Shown here: positions 1 through 9,209 of the stretch, piece by piece
Numbering within the stretch: the stretch's first letter is position 1
Layout of the letters: the number at the start of each line of letters is the position of its first letter
DNA from: Verrucomicrobiales bacterium
GTDB lineage: Bacteria > Verrucomicrobiota > Verrucomicrobiia > Verrucomicrobiales > DEV007
Assembly (NCBI GenBank): GCA_029940475.1
Contig: JAPYUT010000018.1
Location: 1 to 56,625, forward strand
Length of the DNA stretch: 56,625 nucleotides
Reading direction: 5' to 3'
The notes under the pieces: generated by a model
Seen by the model: the letters and a program-made list of their open reading frames with translations, nothing else
The model's database searches: none
What the model was told of the DNA's origin: nothing
Position numbers and translations under genes: made by a program

Positions 1-1011
1 GAACTAAAGGCCCTGGAAGCCAAGGTGATTAAACGGCCAAATATTATTGCCGCTGATGAAGCCAAAGAGCCCGGCGATATTCAAATCGCCATCCGCGGTA
101 ACGTCCATAATGCCGGAGCCAAAACCCCGCGCCGTTTCATTCAAGTGCTCAACCAGGGACCCTTGCCAAAGATTGCGCCCAAGGCAAGTGGACGCATGGA
201 ACTGGCCAACTGGATAGCCGGTGCTCAGCACCCTTTAACCGCGCGGGTGTTTGTCAACCGCGTGTGGCATCATCTCTTTGGCAAGGGCCAGGTGAGCAGC
301 GTCGATAACTTTGGCCACATGGGACGCCTTCCCGCCAACCAGGCACTACTGGACCACTTGGCCGTTCGTTTTGTAGAACAAGGCTGGTCCACTAAAAAAC
401 TCATCCGCGGGATTGTATTTTCACGTGTTTACCAGTTGAGCACGACCCACGGTGCCGCGCAGGCAAAGGTTGATATCGAGAACCGCTTGCACTGGCGCCA
501 GAACCGTCGCCGCCTGCAGGCTGAGGCAATACGCGATGCCATTCTCTCCACCAGTGGAAAACTGGATAAAAAACTGGGCGGGGCGACAGTCAAGCCCGGC
601 ACAAAAACCGAATACGGCTACAAGTTCGAGGGACATCGCCGCAGCATTTACACACCGGTTTTCCGTAACACAATGCCTGAAATTATGCAGGTATTTGACT
701 TTGCCGACCCCAACCTTGTCATGGGTCAACGCACCACCAGCAGTGTGCCCACCCAGGCACTCTTCCTGATGAACAACCCTTTCGTCCATCAACAGGCTGA
801 GTTTGCAGCAACGCGCCTGCTCGAGGATCAATCCGCAAACAATGACACACGTGTGAAATATGCCTATCAGCTGGCCCTCGGGCGCAATCCCACCCTGCAG
901 GAACACCAGATCATCCTGAGCTTCCTGAAGGAGACACAAGACCCCGGCAGGGCATGGGCCCAGGTCTTCCAGGGCCTGTTTGCCAGCCTGGATTTCCGCT
1001 ACCTGAACTAG
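1..1011 (+). CDS. DUF1553-type secreted protein, C-terminal part (5' end outside window)
   Basis: The reading frame is open from the first base and ends with TAG, so only the last 336 or so residues are present. They carry the usual DUF1553 (PSD1) features: a TARVFVNRVWHHLFGKG block near residues 77-93 of the fragment, a GWSTKKLIRGIVFS block, and a QALFLMNNPFV block before the helical end. The family is abundant in Planctomycetes and Verrucomicrobia, normally next to DUF1501, and is exported; its biochemical role is not established, though it is thought to act in periplasmic polysaccharide breakdown. The DUF1501 gene follows 69 nt downstream on the same strand, so the two probably form an operon. 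The N-terminal DUF1549/cytochrome-like part cannot be seen here. Confidence 0.9.
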   Translation, partial: ELKALEAKVIKRPNIIAADEAKEPGDIQIAIRGNVHNAGAKTPRRFIQVLNQGPLPKIAPKASGRMELANWIAGAQHPLTARVFVNRVWHHLFGKGQVSSVDNFGHMGRLPANQALLDHLAVRFVEQGWSTKKLIRGIVFSRVYQLSTTHGAAQAKVDIENRLHWRQNRRRLQAEAIRDAILSTSGKLDKKLGGATVKPGTKTEYGYKFEGHRRSIYTPVFRNTMPEIMQVFDFADPNLVMGQRTTSSVPTQALFLMNNPFVHQQAEFAATRLLEDQSANNDTRVKYAYQLALGRNPTLQEHQIILSFLKETQDPGRAWAQVFQGLFASLDFRYLN

Positions 1012-1080
1012 AACCGACTTGAGGATCTCACCAAAAATGGTTGGATTTACGGCCACCTATCGGTAAACCTTAAAATTAAC

Positions 1081-2502
1081 ATGCAATCAGGACACATCTC
1101 CCGCCGAAGCGCGCTGCGCAGCATGTCCTGCGGATTTGGCGGCCTTGCGATGGGGGCAATGGCACACCGTGAGGCAATGGCAGGCGGCAACCCGCTTGCG
1201 CCAAAAATGCTGCATCACGCTCCCAGGGCCAAGCGCGTGATCTTCCTCTTCATGGCCGGTGGCGTCAGCCAGGTGGATTCCTATGATTACAAGGAGAACC
1301 TCTTCCGTGATGACGGCAAGATGATCCGCTTTGATGACGCGCGTACCCTGGCCAAGACACGCAAAATCGTAGAGCACCGGGTCATGAAACCGCTCTGGAA
1401 ATTCAAGAATCATGGCCAGTGCGGACAGCCGGTTAGTGAACTCTTTCCCCATACCGCAAGGCACGTTGATGACCTGTGCATCCTCAAGGGCATGCAAACC
1501 GAGGGAGTGGCACACGGACCCAGTACCCTTTTCCTGCACACCGGCACGATTAACCTGGTCCGTCCAAGCATGGGTTCATGGGCAAATTACGGCCTCGGCA
1601 CCGAGAACCAGAACCTTCCCGGATTTGTCAGCATCGGCCCATCCATGGGCAATGGCGGACCGCGCAATTACAGTAACGCGTTTTTGCCGGCCGCCTATCA
1701 GGGCACGCCAGTCGGTCGCGCAGGAATCCCGGCCAAGGAGGCCACCATCAAGAACATCACCGCCCAGGGAGCCGACCCGCTTCAGCAGCGCAAACAATTT
1801 GAGCTGCTGCGCAGGATCAATGCCGAGCAGGCATCACGTGCGCCCGGGGACGACAGACTGGAGGCCGTCATCAATTCCTTTGAGCTTGCCTGGCGCATGC
1901 AGAACAACGCACCGGACATCCTCGACATGTCCAAGGAAAGTCCGCGCACCCTGGCCATGTATGGCATTGGCGAGAAGCATACCGACAACTTTGGTCGCTA
2001 CTGCCTGCGCGCGCGCCGCCTGAGCGAGGCCGGTGTGCGCTATATCCAGGTAAACTACACCGACAACGGCAACAATCCTTCCTGGGACCAGCACTCCAAC
2101 ATGCCCAAGCACATGGAGCATGCGCTGGCGACTGACAAGCCGGTGGCCGGGCTACTCGAGGACCTCAAGCAACGCGGCCTGCTGGAAGACACCATTGTCT
2201 GGTGGGGCAGTGAATTCGGTCGCACACCCTACGCCCAGAACAAGGGTACCGGCCGCGACCATAACCCTGACGGCTTCACCGTGTGGTTAGCCGGCGGCGG
2301 TTTCAAGCCGGGAATGGCCTATGGCAATACCGATGCCTATGGCCACCATGCCGTGGAGGGCAAGGTGCATATGCATGACCTGCACGCCACCATCCTGCAC
2401 CAGCTTGGCCTTGACCACAAGAAGCTCACTTACCGGTATGACGGCCGCGATTTCCGTTTAACCGATGTGCATGGCAAAGTCGTGAAGGATATTATTGCCT
2501 AG
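1081..2502 (+). CDS. DUF1501 domain-containing protein (Tat-exported)
   Basis: This 473-residue protein begins with a twin-arginine-like leader (SRRSALRSM followed by a small hydrophobic Gly/Ala stretch), so export by Tat is likely. The body shows DUF1501 hallmarks: FMAGGVSQVDSYD near residues 57-69, the EFGRTPYAQN block, and GRDHNPDGFTVWLAGGG with a following MHDLHATILHQLG. DUF1501 proteins belong to the alkaline phosphatase/sulfatase superfamily and nearly always pair with DUF1549/1553 proteins; substrates are unknown. It lies 69 nt after the DUF1553 gene on the same strand. Two paralogues of this family occur elsewhere in the window, at 15949-17250 and 36239-37654. The start is the first ATG and gives the Tat signal at the right place. 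Confidence 0.93.
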   Translation: MQSGHISRRSALRSMSCGFGGLAMGAMAHREAMAGGNPLAPKMLHHAPRAKRVIFLFMAGGVSQVDSYDYKENLFRDDGKMIRFDDARTLAKTRKIVEHRVMKPLWKFKNHGQCGQPVSELFPHTARHVDDLCILKGMQTEGVAHGPSTLFLHTGTINLVRPSMGSWANYGLGTENQNLPGFVSIGPSMGNGGPRNYSNAFLPAAYQGTPVGRAGIPAKEATIKNITAQGADPLQQRKQFELLRRINAEQASRAPGDDRLEAVINSFELAWRMQNNAPDILDMSKESPRTLAMYGIGEKHTDNFGRYCLRARRLSEAGVRYIQVNYTDNGNNPSWDQHSNMPKHMEHALATDKPVAGLLEDLKQRGLLEDTIVWWGSEFGRTPYAQNKGTGRDHNPDGFTVWLAGGGFKPGMAYGNTDAYGHHAVEGKVHMHDLHATILHQLGLDHKKLTYRYDGRDFRLTDVHGKVVKDIIA

Positions 2503-2621
2503 CTTTACCCGCTCCGAACCGGTCAACCTTCACGAGGAGTGATGAATTTCACTCGACATGGTAATGATTTTCCTGCATTAAATTTTTCAACTCCAGATTA
2601 ATCCCAACATCAGGACCAGAC

Positions 2622-3737
2622 ATGAAATTTATCCTGCTCACCACATCCCTGGCCATCTTTCTCGCCGCCTGCAGCGGTTCAAAGGACACTCAGCCGCCTG
2701 CAGAACCCGACCCGACACCTGCGCCGGAACAAAAGCCTGAGCCTGAGCCATTACCCAAACCCGCACCCAAGCCAAAAGTCAGCATTCACGAGGCGGCAAG
2801 AACCGGAAACCTTGCAGCGATCCGACAATTCATCACTGCCGGCGCAGACCTTGATGAAGCGGAACCTGTCTTTGGATCCCCCTTGAATAATGCCATTGTC
2901 TACAACCAGATTGAGATCGTCAGGGCCCTGATCAAGGGGGACGCTAATGTGAATGTCAGGCAAAAGAGTGATGGCAACACCCCGGTCCACAGTGCCGCAT
3001 TCTTTGCCTACCCCAAGACACTCAGCCTCCTGCTTGATGCTGGTGCTGAGAAAGCTGCAAAAAACCTCAAAGGGGAACTACCAATCGACATCACCCTGAT
3101 CCCATGGGAAGACGCGCAGGGAATTTATCTTCTTGTTGGCGGACTCCTCAACAGCGTGACCGGTGAAAACAAGGTCCCGATGGATCTGCCGCGTATAAAG
3201 GAATCTCTCCCGGAAATCTTCGACTTACTCTCCGACGGTGAGGAATTCACCGCAATTAAAAAACCTGATGATGCAGAGGCCGCAAACGGAGCCATCCTCG
3301 GTGCCGCCCTGATAGGTGATGTCGACGCGATCAGGAAAGCCATTGCCGCAGGTGATGACCTTGACCTGAGAAATGAACACGGCTCGACTGCCCTGATGAC
3401 AGCCTCCTCATTCGGCAGGATAGAGGCGGCAATTGCCCTCATCAAGGGCGGTGCTGACCCGGACCTGAAAAACAACAGGGGGGACACGCCCCTGCTGGCT
3501 GCATCGTTCTTTTGCCGGGAGGAAATCGTCAAGGCCCTGCTCGAGAACGGAGCCGACAGGGAAATCGCAAACAACGACGGATCCCGGCCAATTGACACGG
3601 TGGCAACGCCCTGGAGCGAGGAACTGGAAGGTCTCTACAAGTTCATGGAAAGCATCCTGAAACCCATCGCCCCTATCGAGATGGACATTGAGAGGATCAG
3701 GGAAGCCCGCCCGAGGATTGCCGAGATGCTTCGCTGA
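2622..3737 (+). CDS. Ankyrin-repeat lipoprotein
   Basis: A 371-residue lipoprotein. The lipobox LAAC places the lipidated cysteine at residue 17, and a Pro/Glu-rich linker (about residues 24-52) separates the membrane anchor from the folded part. Two blocks of ankyrin repeats follow (about 53-165 and 222-330). Each block ends in the same type of segment: PIDIT...PWED...LPRIKESLPEIFDLL in the first and PIDTV...PWSE...IERIREARPRIAEML in the second. The protein therefore looks like an internal tandem duplication of an ankyrin unit plus helical cap. Ankyrin repeats bind proteins, so an envelope scaffold is likely, but the partner is unknown. It follows the DUF1501 gene by 119 nt, in which I see only a weak hairpin (GAGTGA/TCACTC), and it converges with the sulfatase gene 14 nt away. 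Confidence 0.9.
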   Translation: MKFILLTTSLAIFLAACSGSKDTQPPAEPDPTPAPEQKPEPEPLPKPAPKPKVSIHEAARTGNLAAIRQFITAGADLDEAEPVFGSPLNNAIVYNQIEIVRALIKGDANVNVRQKSDGNTPVHSAAFFAYPKTLSLLLDAGAEKAAKNLKGELPIDITLIPWEDAQGIYLLVGGLLNSVTGENKVPMDLPRIKESLPEIFDLLSDGEEFTAIKKPDDAEAANGAILGAALIGDVDAIRKAIAAGDDLDLRNEHGSTALMTASSFGRIEAAIALIKGGADPDLKNNRGDTPLLAASFFCREEIVKALLENGADREIANNDGSRPIDTVATPWSEELEGLYKFMESILKPIAPIEMDIERIREARPRIAEMLR

Positions 3738-3751
3738 ACAGTGTAAGGGAT

Positions 3752-5833
3752 TTACTCCAGCACTCGCACCACCAGTTCACGCAATACCCAGTCCCCGGGA
3801 GCCTCAACCCCATGGTGGGGGGAACTGTCCAGGCGCAGGACCTCCCCGGCCCTCAGGATCCCGAAATCACTGAGGATTCCACTCTGATCCTTGGAGTCGA
3901 TGTCGGCATCCACACAGTAGATCGCCAGCGGGGCCTTCTTACCCATGCGGTAAAATCCACCGCAACTTCCCGTCCCCGCAACAATCGCCGCTGACTCAAT
4001 GATCACATCCTTTTCGAAGGAAATGAGCAGTGCCTCCCCGGAGTCAACCTGGACCGACTTACCTCCCGCCACACCGAGCCCCCGGTTACTGGCGCTGGCC
4101 TTGCCCCCGGCGGCGGTGAGCATGAGCCTGACCCCTTCGGGTTGTTTCTCCCTGCGCCAATCAAAAACAATCCGCCTTGCGGGTGCAAATTCGGTGACCC
4201 GGTGGCCGCCGGCATTGCGGTGCAGGAGGGCAAGACGGGTAAGTTCCCTGATAAGCGGCTGCAGGACGGGCTCACCGGAGAGATCAGCCTGCTCCTTTGG
4301 ATCCCGGCTCAAGTCATAGAGGGCAAAAGGCCTGGCTTTTCCCTCACGCAGGAGCGTGGCATCAAGGAAGAGTTTCCACTTCCCCGTCCAGGTCTTTTCT
4401 CCTACCCGCGGCGAATCCAGGCGAAAAGCGCAGGCGGCCGGATCATCCTTTGCCTCCTTGTGATCGTTGTGGAAAAGGGGACGCGATGCCAGCTTCTGGC
4501 CGCGCCAGGAGGGCAGCACGTTGAAGCTGTCCTCAGCACCCTTTTCCCCGCTGCGCAAATCAGGCAGATCGACCCCCAGGATTGCGGCGAAGGTGGCATA
4601 CAGATCCTGCAGGGCAAGTAACTCGGCGCTGGTTTTTCCCGGGCTGGAAGGATTTCCGTTACCAACCCCGCCCGCAGGCCAGCAAACAATAAAAGGCACA
4701 CGGTGGCCGCCCTCAAAGGCGGATCCCTTGTTGCTACGCAACGGCCCGGTGGCGGACTTCGCCGCTATTTCAGCCCCGTTGTCGGAAGTGAAGATGATGA
4801 TGGTGTTGCCCAGCAGCTTCCTGCCCGGACGCCGCGGATCATCAGTCTTTGCCAGGTAGTCAATGAGCCTGCCGAGGGCGACATCATTCTCATAAATGTA
4901 ATCGCCGCGTTGCCCTGCCTTGTCCCCCGAGACCATGCGCCCGGCACCCTTGACTTTCTGCCCGCCAATCTGCGTATCCGGCGTATGCGGGCCGTGATTG
5001 GAATTGGCAGCGTAGTAAAGGAAGAAGGGTTTGGCGCGGGATGTCTTTCCGGACATGTGATCCTTCAGGAACCCTATCGCGCTCTTGGAATGCCGACTGC
5101 CAAGTTCACTGAGAATGTATGCGTTGGGGCCCTCCCTGTGGAGTTGCTTGCCGTTGCCGTTGGCACTTACCGAAATTCGCCCGTGAATATGACCCGGCCC
5201 GATTGCCTGGTCAGGCCTGTTTCTATCCCCGCGATTGTTCCTGCCGACACGAACCCCCTTTGCCCCTGCATCGGGACCGGAGGTTCCGTGCGAACGCGAA
5301 GTGATACGACAGAACTGGAACCCGCAATCAAGCGGGCTGACTGCCAGTGGCCTGGTTAAATCGGCGTCCTTCCAGCCGTCAGCAGGCGAGCCGTCAGCGC
5401 GGCTGTAACGCAAACCGACATGCCACTTGCCAACCATGCCAGTGGTATAGCCGCTTGAGGCAAACAATGTGGCGAGGGTTGGCCGGTCAGTCTCAATCAT
5501 CGGGTCACCCTGCGCACCGAAGAGCACCCAATACTTGAGCCGGTTGCGCCATGGATAACGCCCGGTAAGCAGCCCGTATCGGGTTGACGAACAACGTGAA
5601 GAAGGGGTGTGGGCGTCGGTGAAGAGCACACCCATGCGGGCCAGCCTCTCCATCTGCGGGGTATGGAGTTGCACTAAACCAGCGTTGCCGGTAAATTTCT
5701 GATAGGCACTGGTGTCCCCCATGCCCATGTCATCTGCCATCATCAGCACCACGTTCGGCACAATCCCGGAACCCTTGAAACAGGGAAGAAAAAACAGCAC
5801 CGTGAGGATACAAAGGAGTTTACGTGAAATCAT
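3752..5833 (-). CDS. Sulfatase with C-terminal accessory domain
   Basis: A 693-residue type I sulfatase with a signal peptide (about residues 1-22). The metal site begins with MMADDMGMGD (Asp34, Asp35). The catalytic-cysteine block is CSSTRYGLLTGRYPWR, with Cys81 expected to be matured to formylglycine. The position two after Cys is Ser rather than the usual Pro, so the motif is CxSxR. TSDNGAE and the GPLRSNKGSAFEGGHRVPFIV block further confirm the family. Roughly 145 residues after the sulfatase core form an extra C-terminal domain that I do not recognise. The enzyme probably removes sulfate esters from a polysaccharide in the periplasm or outside the cell. It starts 58 nt after the PVC cytochrome protein on the same strand, suggesting an operon. 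No formylglycine-generating enzyme gene is in the window. Confidence 0.93.
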   Translation of the reverse strand: MISRKLLCILTVLFFLPCFKGSGIVPNVVLMMADDMGMGDTSAYQKFTGNAGLVQLHTPQMERLARMGVLFTDAHTPSSRCSSTRYGLLTGRYPWRNRLKYWVLFGAQGDPMIETDRPTLATLFASSGYTTGMVGKWHVGLRYSRADGSPADGWKDADLTRPLAVSPLDCGFQFCRITSRSHGTSGPDAGAKGVRVGRNNRGDRNRPDQAIGPGHIHGRISVSANGNGKQLHREGPNAYILSELGSRHSKSAIGFLKDHMSGKTSRAKPFFLYYAANSNHGPHTPDTQIGGQKVKGAGRMVSGDKAGQRGDYIYENDVALGRLIDYLAKTDDPRRPGRKLLGNTIIIFTSDNGAEIAAKSATGPLRSNKGSAFEGGHRVPFIVCWPAGGVGNGNPSSPGKTSAELLALQDLYATFAAILGVDLPDLRSGEKGAEDSFNVLPSWRGQKLASRPLFHNDHKEAKDDPAACAFRLDSPRVGEKTWTGKWKLFLDATLLREGKARPFALYDLSRDPKEQADLSGEPVLQPLIRELTRLALLHRNAGGHRVTEFAPARRIVFDWRREKQPEGVRLMLTAAGGKASASNRGLGVAGGKSVQVDSGEALLISFEKDVIIESAAIVAGTGSCGGFYRMGKKAPLAIYCVDADIDSKDQSGILSDFGILRAGEVLRLDSSPHHGVEAPGDWVLRELVVRVLE

Positions 5834-5891
5834 TTTTTATTAATGGATCCTTGCCATCGCACCTGAGCCCGTAACATGCACGGGAAAAAGT

Positions 5892-8800
5892 TTACCGGCA
5901 ACTCTCAAGAAAAGCCACGAGGTCAGCAAGTTGCGCGGCAGACAGGAGACGATCAAGGCCCACGGGCATTGCCGACACCGGGGCCCTGAACATCTTTTTA
6001 ATCCTGTCGCGCGCCACGCGTTCCTCACGCTGGCCGGCATTCTTCAGGTAGACTGCCTGCGGCGTTTGCCGCTGGATTAAGCCAACATGGCTAACACCAC
6101 CGGTGCTCTCGATGACAAAGTTCTCATAGCCGTTAACCACGGTGGCACTGGGGAAAACAATGGCTTCCAGGAAATCACGGTGACTGCGGATGGCACCGAT
6201 GCTGGACAGGTCCGGGCCGAGTGTGCCGCCTTGACCGAGGACGCGATGGCACAGTGAACAGGTGGCGCGGTTGGTATGGAACAGGACACGTCCGCGTGAG
6301 GCATTGCCCGCCGGTAATCCTTCGAGCATTGCCTTGAGTCGCGCTTCACGCTCACCGACCTCATCCTCACCTGCCTTTGCCAGGGCGCTTAATGCCGAGT
6401 GCGCCTCAGGCAGTGCAGGAGGGAACGCAGCAAGGATGGCACTTATCCGGGAGGGCTCCAGGGAGCTGCGCCCGGGACTCGCCTCCAGTGCAGCTGCAAG
6501 CCTGGTTCCCAAGGTGTTGAGATCTGCTTGCGGCCAATCCTTGAGGTCTTCCTGTGAAGTGCTGCCCAGTCTGATGAAAGGCTGCAAGAGCCCGGTAACC
6601 TGCAACGGTGACGCGACAGCCAGCAGCTTACATAAGGCCAGTGCCTGCGCGTTGTTGTGTGCAGTAAATTCAAGGTGGCCAAGAGCCCGGGCTGACTGCC
6701 CGCCAAGCAGTGTCGCCGTCTGCGGGTCACCTGCCAGGCCGGTAAGGAATTTAAACCCCTTTGCGTCGATCTGCTTGCCGTGTTTGACGATTGCCTCCAG
6801 GGCTGCGACACGGATCTCCGGCGACTCGCGGCTGTTTGCTGCGAGCTGTTGCACCGTATCGGCAAGGACCTCTCCCGCCCCAAAACGCAACACGACGGCA
6901 AGGGCCTCACCCTTGACGTCAATGGCAGAGGAACCCAGTGCCGCCTTGATGTGCCCGGTGAGCAATGGCGGGAGATTTTCCATGAAGCTGATGGCAGCGA
7001 GCAGGCGAACCTTTACTACTTCGGAAGTGACCCTGTCCGACAAGGCGCCACCCACCAGGCCCTGAAATACCTCATCCTTTGCAAAAGTGAGCATGATACT
7101 CTCGATCATCTGCTCTTTTTGGGAATCAAGCTCCGCCACCTCCAGTAATTCCGAGAACACCACGAGGACCTCCTTGTGCCACTTGGGACGCAGGGAAATG
7201 ACCCGCTGCGCCTCATCGCGCACCGCGGCATGGGGCGAGGTGAGAAGCCCGACCGCCATTTCCGGCACCAGTGCCTCAGTCTCCATCTGCTCAAGGACAC
7301 GCAGCGCGGTTTTCTGCCAATGTGGCTGCTCCGGCTTGTCGAGGTAAGCTGCAGTGGCATCCGCATCACCTATCTCTATGAGCGCACGGGTGGCGGCATG
7401 CTGCAGATATAATTCAGCATCTGCATGCAGGATCCCGAAAAGGGCCGCCACAGCACTGTCTTCATTAACCTGCCCGAGAGCGGTGGCCGCGGCACGCACC
7501 ACAGCCGGGTTGCCGTCCTTGAGCAGCCCCGCCAGCAGCGGCCCGGCAGCCTTGTCCTGCAGGATGCCCAGCGAGCGGGCGGCAACCTGCCGCACCCCCG
7601 CATCACTGTCTGAAAGTGCGCCGCGAAGTGCCCCCAGGGCGGCATCTGACCTGATGCGGGAAAGTACCCACAACTGGCGCCTGCGCACCTGCGGCGAGGT
7701 GCTGCCCTTAAAGGCACTGACCAGAGCCGTATCAGCATTCCCGCCCCTGGCAATCAGGACATCGCCGGCACGGTCACGCACCTTTGGCCGTTGATCGGCA
7801 AGAAGGGCGGTAACCTGCGCAGTCGCCAATTTATGCCATTTTATTTTTGCGCCGAGCGGGTCACCGGCAACCACCCCGCCCCTGCGCCGGATGCGGTAGA
7901 TCGCCCCCTTTACCTCAGGCTTGGCAAGCTTGGAATGCGGACACCCCCAGCTGAGCCAGCCGCCGGTATCCAGCAGCAGCAGGCTGCCGTCAGCATCCTC
8001 CAGCACGTCTGCGGGATGGAAATCAATGCTCGGGGAGACCAGAAAGTCCTGCTCCTCGGTGGTAAAGCTTGCACCGCTCTCTTTGAGGCGGACATGAACC
8101 AGGCGCCGGGTATTGAACTGGCAGGCAAACAGCGTGCCCCGGTAGGATGGCCCGAAATGCTTCCCACGATAGCGGACCAGGCCAGCCGGGGCGACCTGCC
8201 CCCAGCGGCTCACCGCGGGTAGGCGGTAACCGGTCTCATACACCAATGGCACGCCATAGACGCGCTGTGTCAGGCCCCCGGGAAGCCAATGGATCAGGGC
8301 ATCATGCCGTCCACCGTAGCTGTCAAAGATGGCGCAGGTGGAAAGCATCTCCCCCTTGCCGGTAAACACGATGTCCACCGGGTTGATCCCCCCCTGCCCC
8401 TCGATGCGCACATCACTGCCATCCGGCCAGCACGAGAAAACACCGGCCGCCCTGCTGCTGCCCGTCTTGCTGCCATCAGTCCCCTTGAACTGGTAGCCAA
8501 AATGCCCGCCACTGAAATAAAAGCGCCCGTTTGGACCAAGATAAGGCCCATGCTGGTTGGCACGCCCGTCAAACTCCATGTAGCCGATAATCTTGTCCCG
8601 CTTGTCAGCCACGCCGTCGTCATCAGTGTCCTCCAGCCGCCAAAGATAGGGCGGCGAGATGATATACAGTGCGCCATTGTGCCAGAGTCCACCCTCAGGC
8701 ATCGTCATCCTGTCGGCGAAGATCGTGCTCTTGTCATAAATCCCGTCGCCATCGACATCGACCAGGCGACGCACGAAGCGGGGTAACTCCTTCTCGATCT

Positions 8801-9050
8801 CGGCCTTGGTCGTCAGGTTGCGCCCGTCGCTCTCGGCAATGTAAAGGCGTCCTCGATCATCAAGGCAGGCCATCATCGGGTATCCCACCAGCGGTGGTGC
8901 CGCGGCGATAGTGACCTCAAAGCCATCAGCCACGCTCATCGGAGGCGGCACGAAAGGCTCGGCGCCATTGATCCCCGTCGGCATGGCGGTTGATACCGCG
9001 ACGAGGGCAAGGAAAGCGGCATGCAGCCGCAGGGAGGAGGATAAGCCCAT
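5892..9050 (-). CDS. PVC-type propeller/HEAT protein with C-terminal cytochrome c domain
   Basis: This 1052-residue protein has a signal peptide and then a beta-propeller of the putative membrane-bound dehydrogenase type (about 40-400; blocks such as GYPMMACLDDRGRLYIAESDG). A long HEAT-repeat helical region follows (about 430-900), and a c-type cytochrome domain closes it with CSLCH at residues 931-935 and a candidate Met ligand near 1019. This corresponds to the planctomycete/verrucomicrobial families TIGR02604 and TIGR02603. Such proteins are thought to oxidise sugars or alcohols in the periplasm and pass electrons through the heme; no substrate can be read from the sequence. The sulfatase lies directly downstream on the same strand, so the pair may act on one sulfated glycan. 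A relative ending in copper instead of heme is at 39857-42943. Confidence 0.92.
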   Translation of the reverse strand: MGLSSSLRLHAAFLALVAVSTAMPTGINGAEPFVPPPMSVADGFEVTIAAAPPLVGYPMMACLDDRGRLYIAESDGRNLTTKAEIEKELPRFVRRLVDVDGDGIYDKSTIFADRMTMPEGGLWHNGALYIISPPYLWRLEDTDDDGVADKRDKIIGYMEFDGRANQHGPYLGPNGRFYFSGGHFGYQFKGTDGSKTGSSRAAGVFSCWPDGSDVRIEGQGGINPVDIVFTGKGEMLSTCAIFDSYGGRHDALIHWLPGGLTQRVYGVPLVYETGYRLPAVSRWGQVAPAGLVRYRGKHFGPSYRGTLFACQFNTRRLVHVRLKESGASFTTEEQDFLVSPSIDFHPADVLEDADGSLLLLDTGGWLSWGCPHSKLAKPEVKGAIYRIRRRGGVVAGDPLGAKIKWHKLATAQVTALLADQRPKVRDRAGDVLIARGGNADTALVSAFKGSTSPQVRRRQLWVLSRIRSDAALGALRGALSDSDAGVRQVAARSLGILQDKAAGPLLAGLLKDGNPAVVRAAATALGQVNEDSAVAALFGILHADAELYLQHAATRALIEIGDADATAAYLDKPEQPHWQKTALRVLEQMETEALVPEMAVGLLTSPHAAVRDEAQRVISLRPKWHKEVLVVFSELLEVAELDSQKEQMIESIMLTFAKDEVFQGLVGGALSDRVTSEVVKVRLLAAISFMENLPPLLTGHIKAALGSSAIDVKGEALAVVLRFGAGEVLADTVQQLAANSRESPEIRVAALEAIVKHGKQIDAKGFKFLTGLAGDPQTATLLGGQSARALGHLEFTAHNNAQALALCKLLAVASPLQVTGLLQPFIRLGSTSQEDLKDWPQADLNTLGTRLAAALEASPGRSSLEPSRISAILAAFPPALPEAHSALSALAKAGEDEVGEREARLKAMLEGLPAGNASRGRVLFHTNRATCSLCHRVLGQGGTLGPDLSSIGAIRSHRDFLEAIVFPSATVVNGYENFVIESTGGVSHVGLIQRQTPQAVYLKNAGQREERVARDRIKKMFRAPVSAMPVGLDRLLSAAQLADLVAFLESCR

Positions 9051-9209
9051 GATGAGCTAACTAGACATGAAATCAGGGGCACGGGTCAAGCTCAGCAACC
9101 GCCATCACCTGCCGGATATTACCGTGTTCGGCATTCACAAACCTCCTTTCCCCGTGCATATCCCCGCTATGCCGTTCGTCAGAGCTGCAACGACCTTAGA
9201 AACCCTGCA

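Noticed and set aside
5840-6040. Small minus-strand gene between sulfatase and PVC protein
   Set aside because: It overlaps the end of the PVC cytochrome gene in another frame and has no recognisable features.
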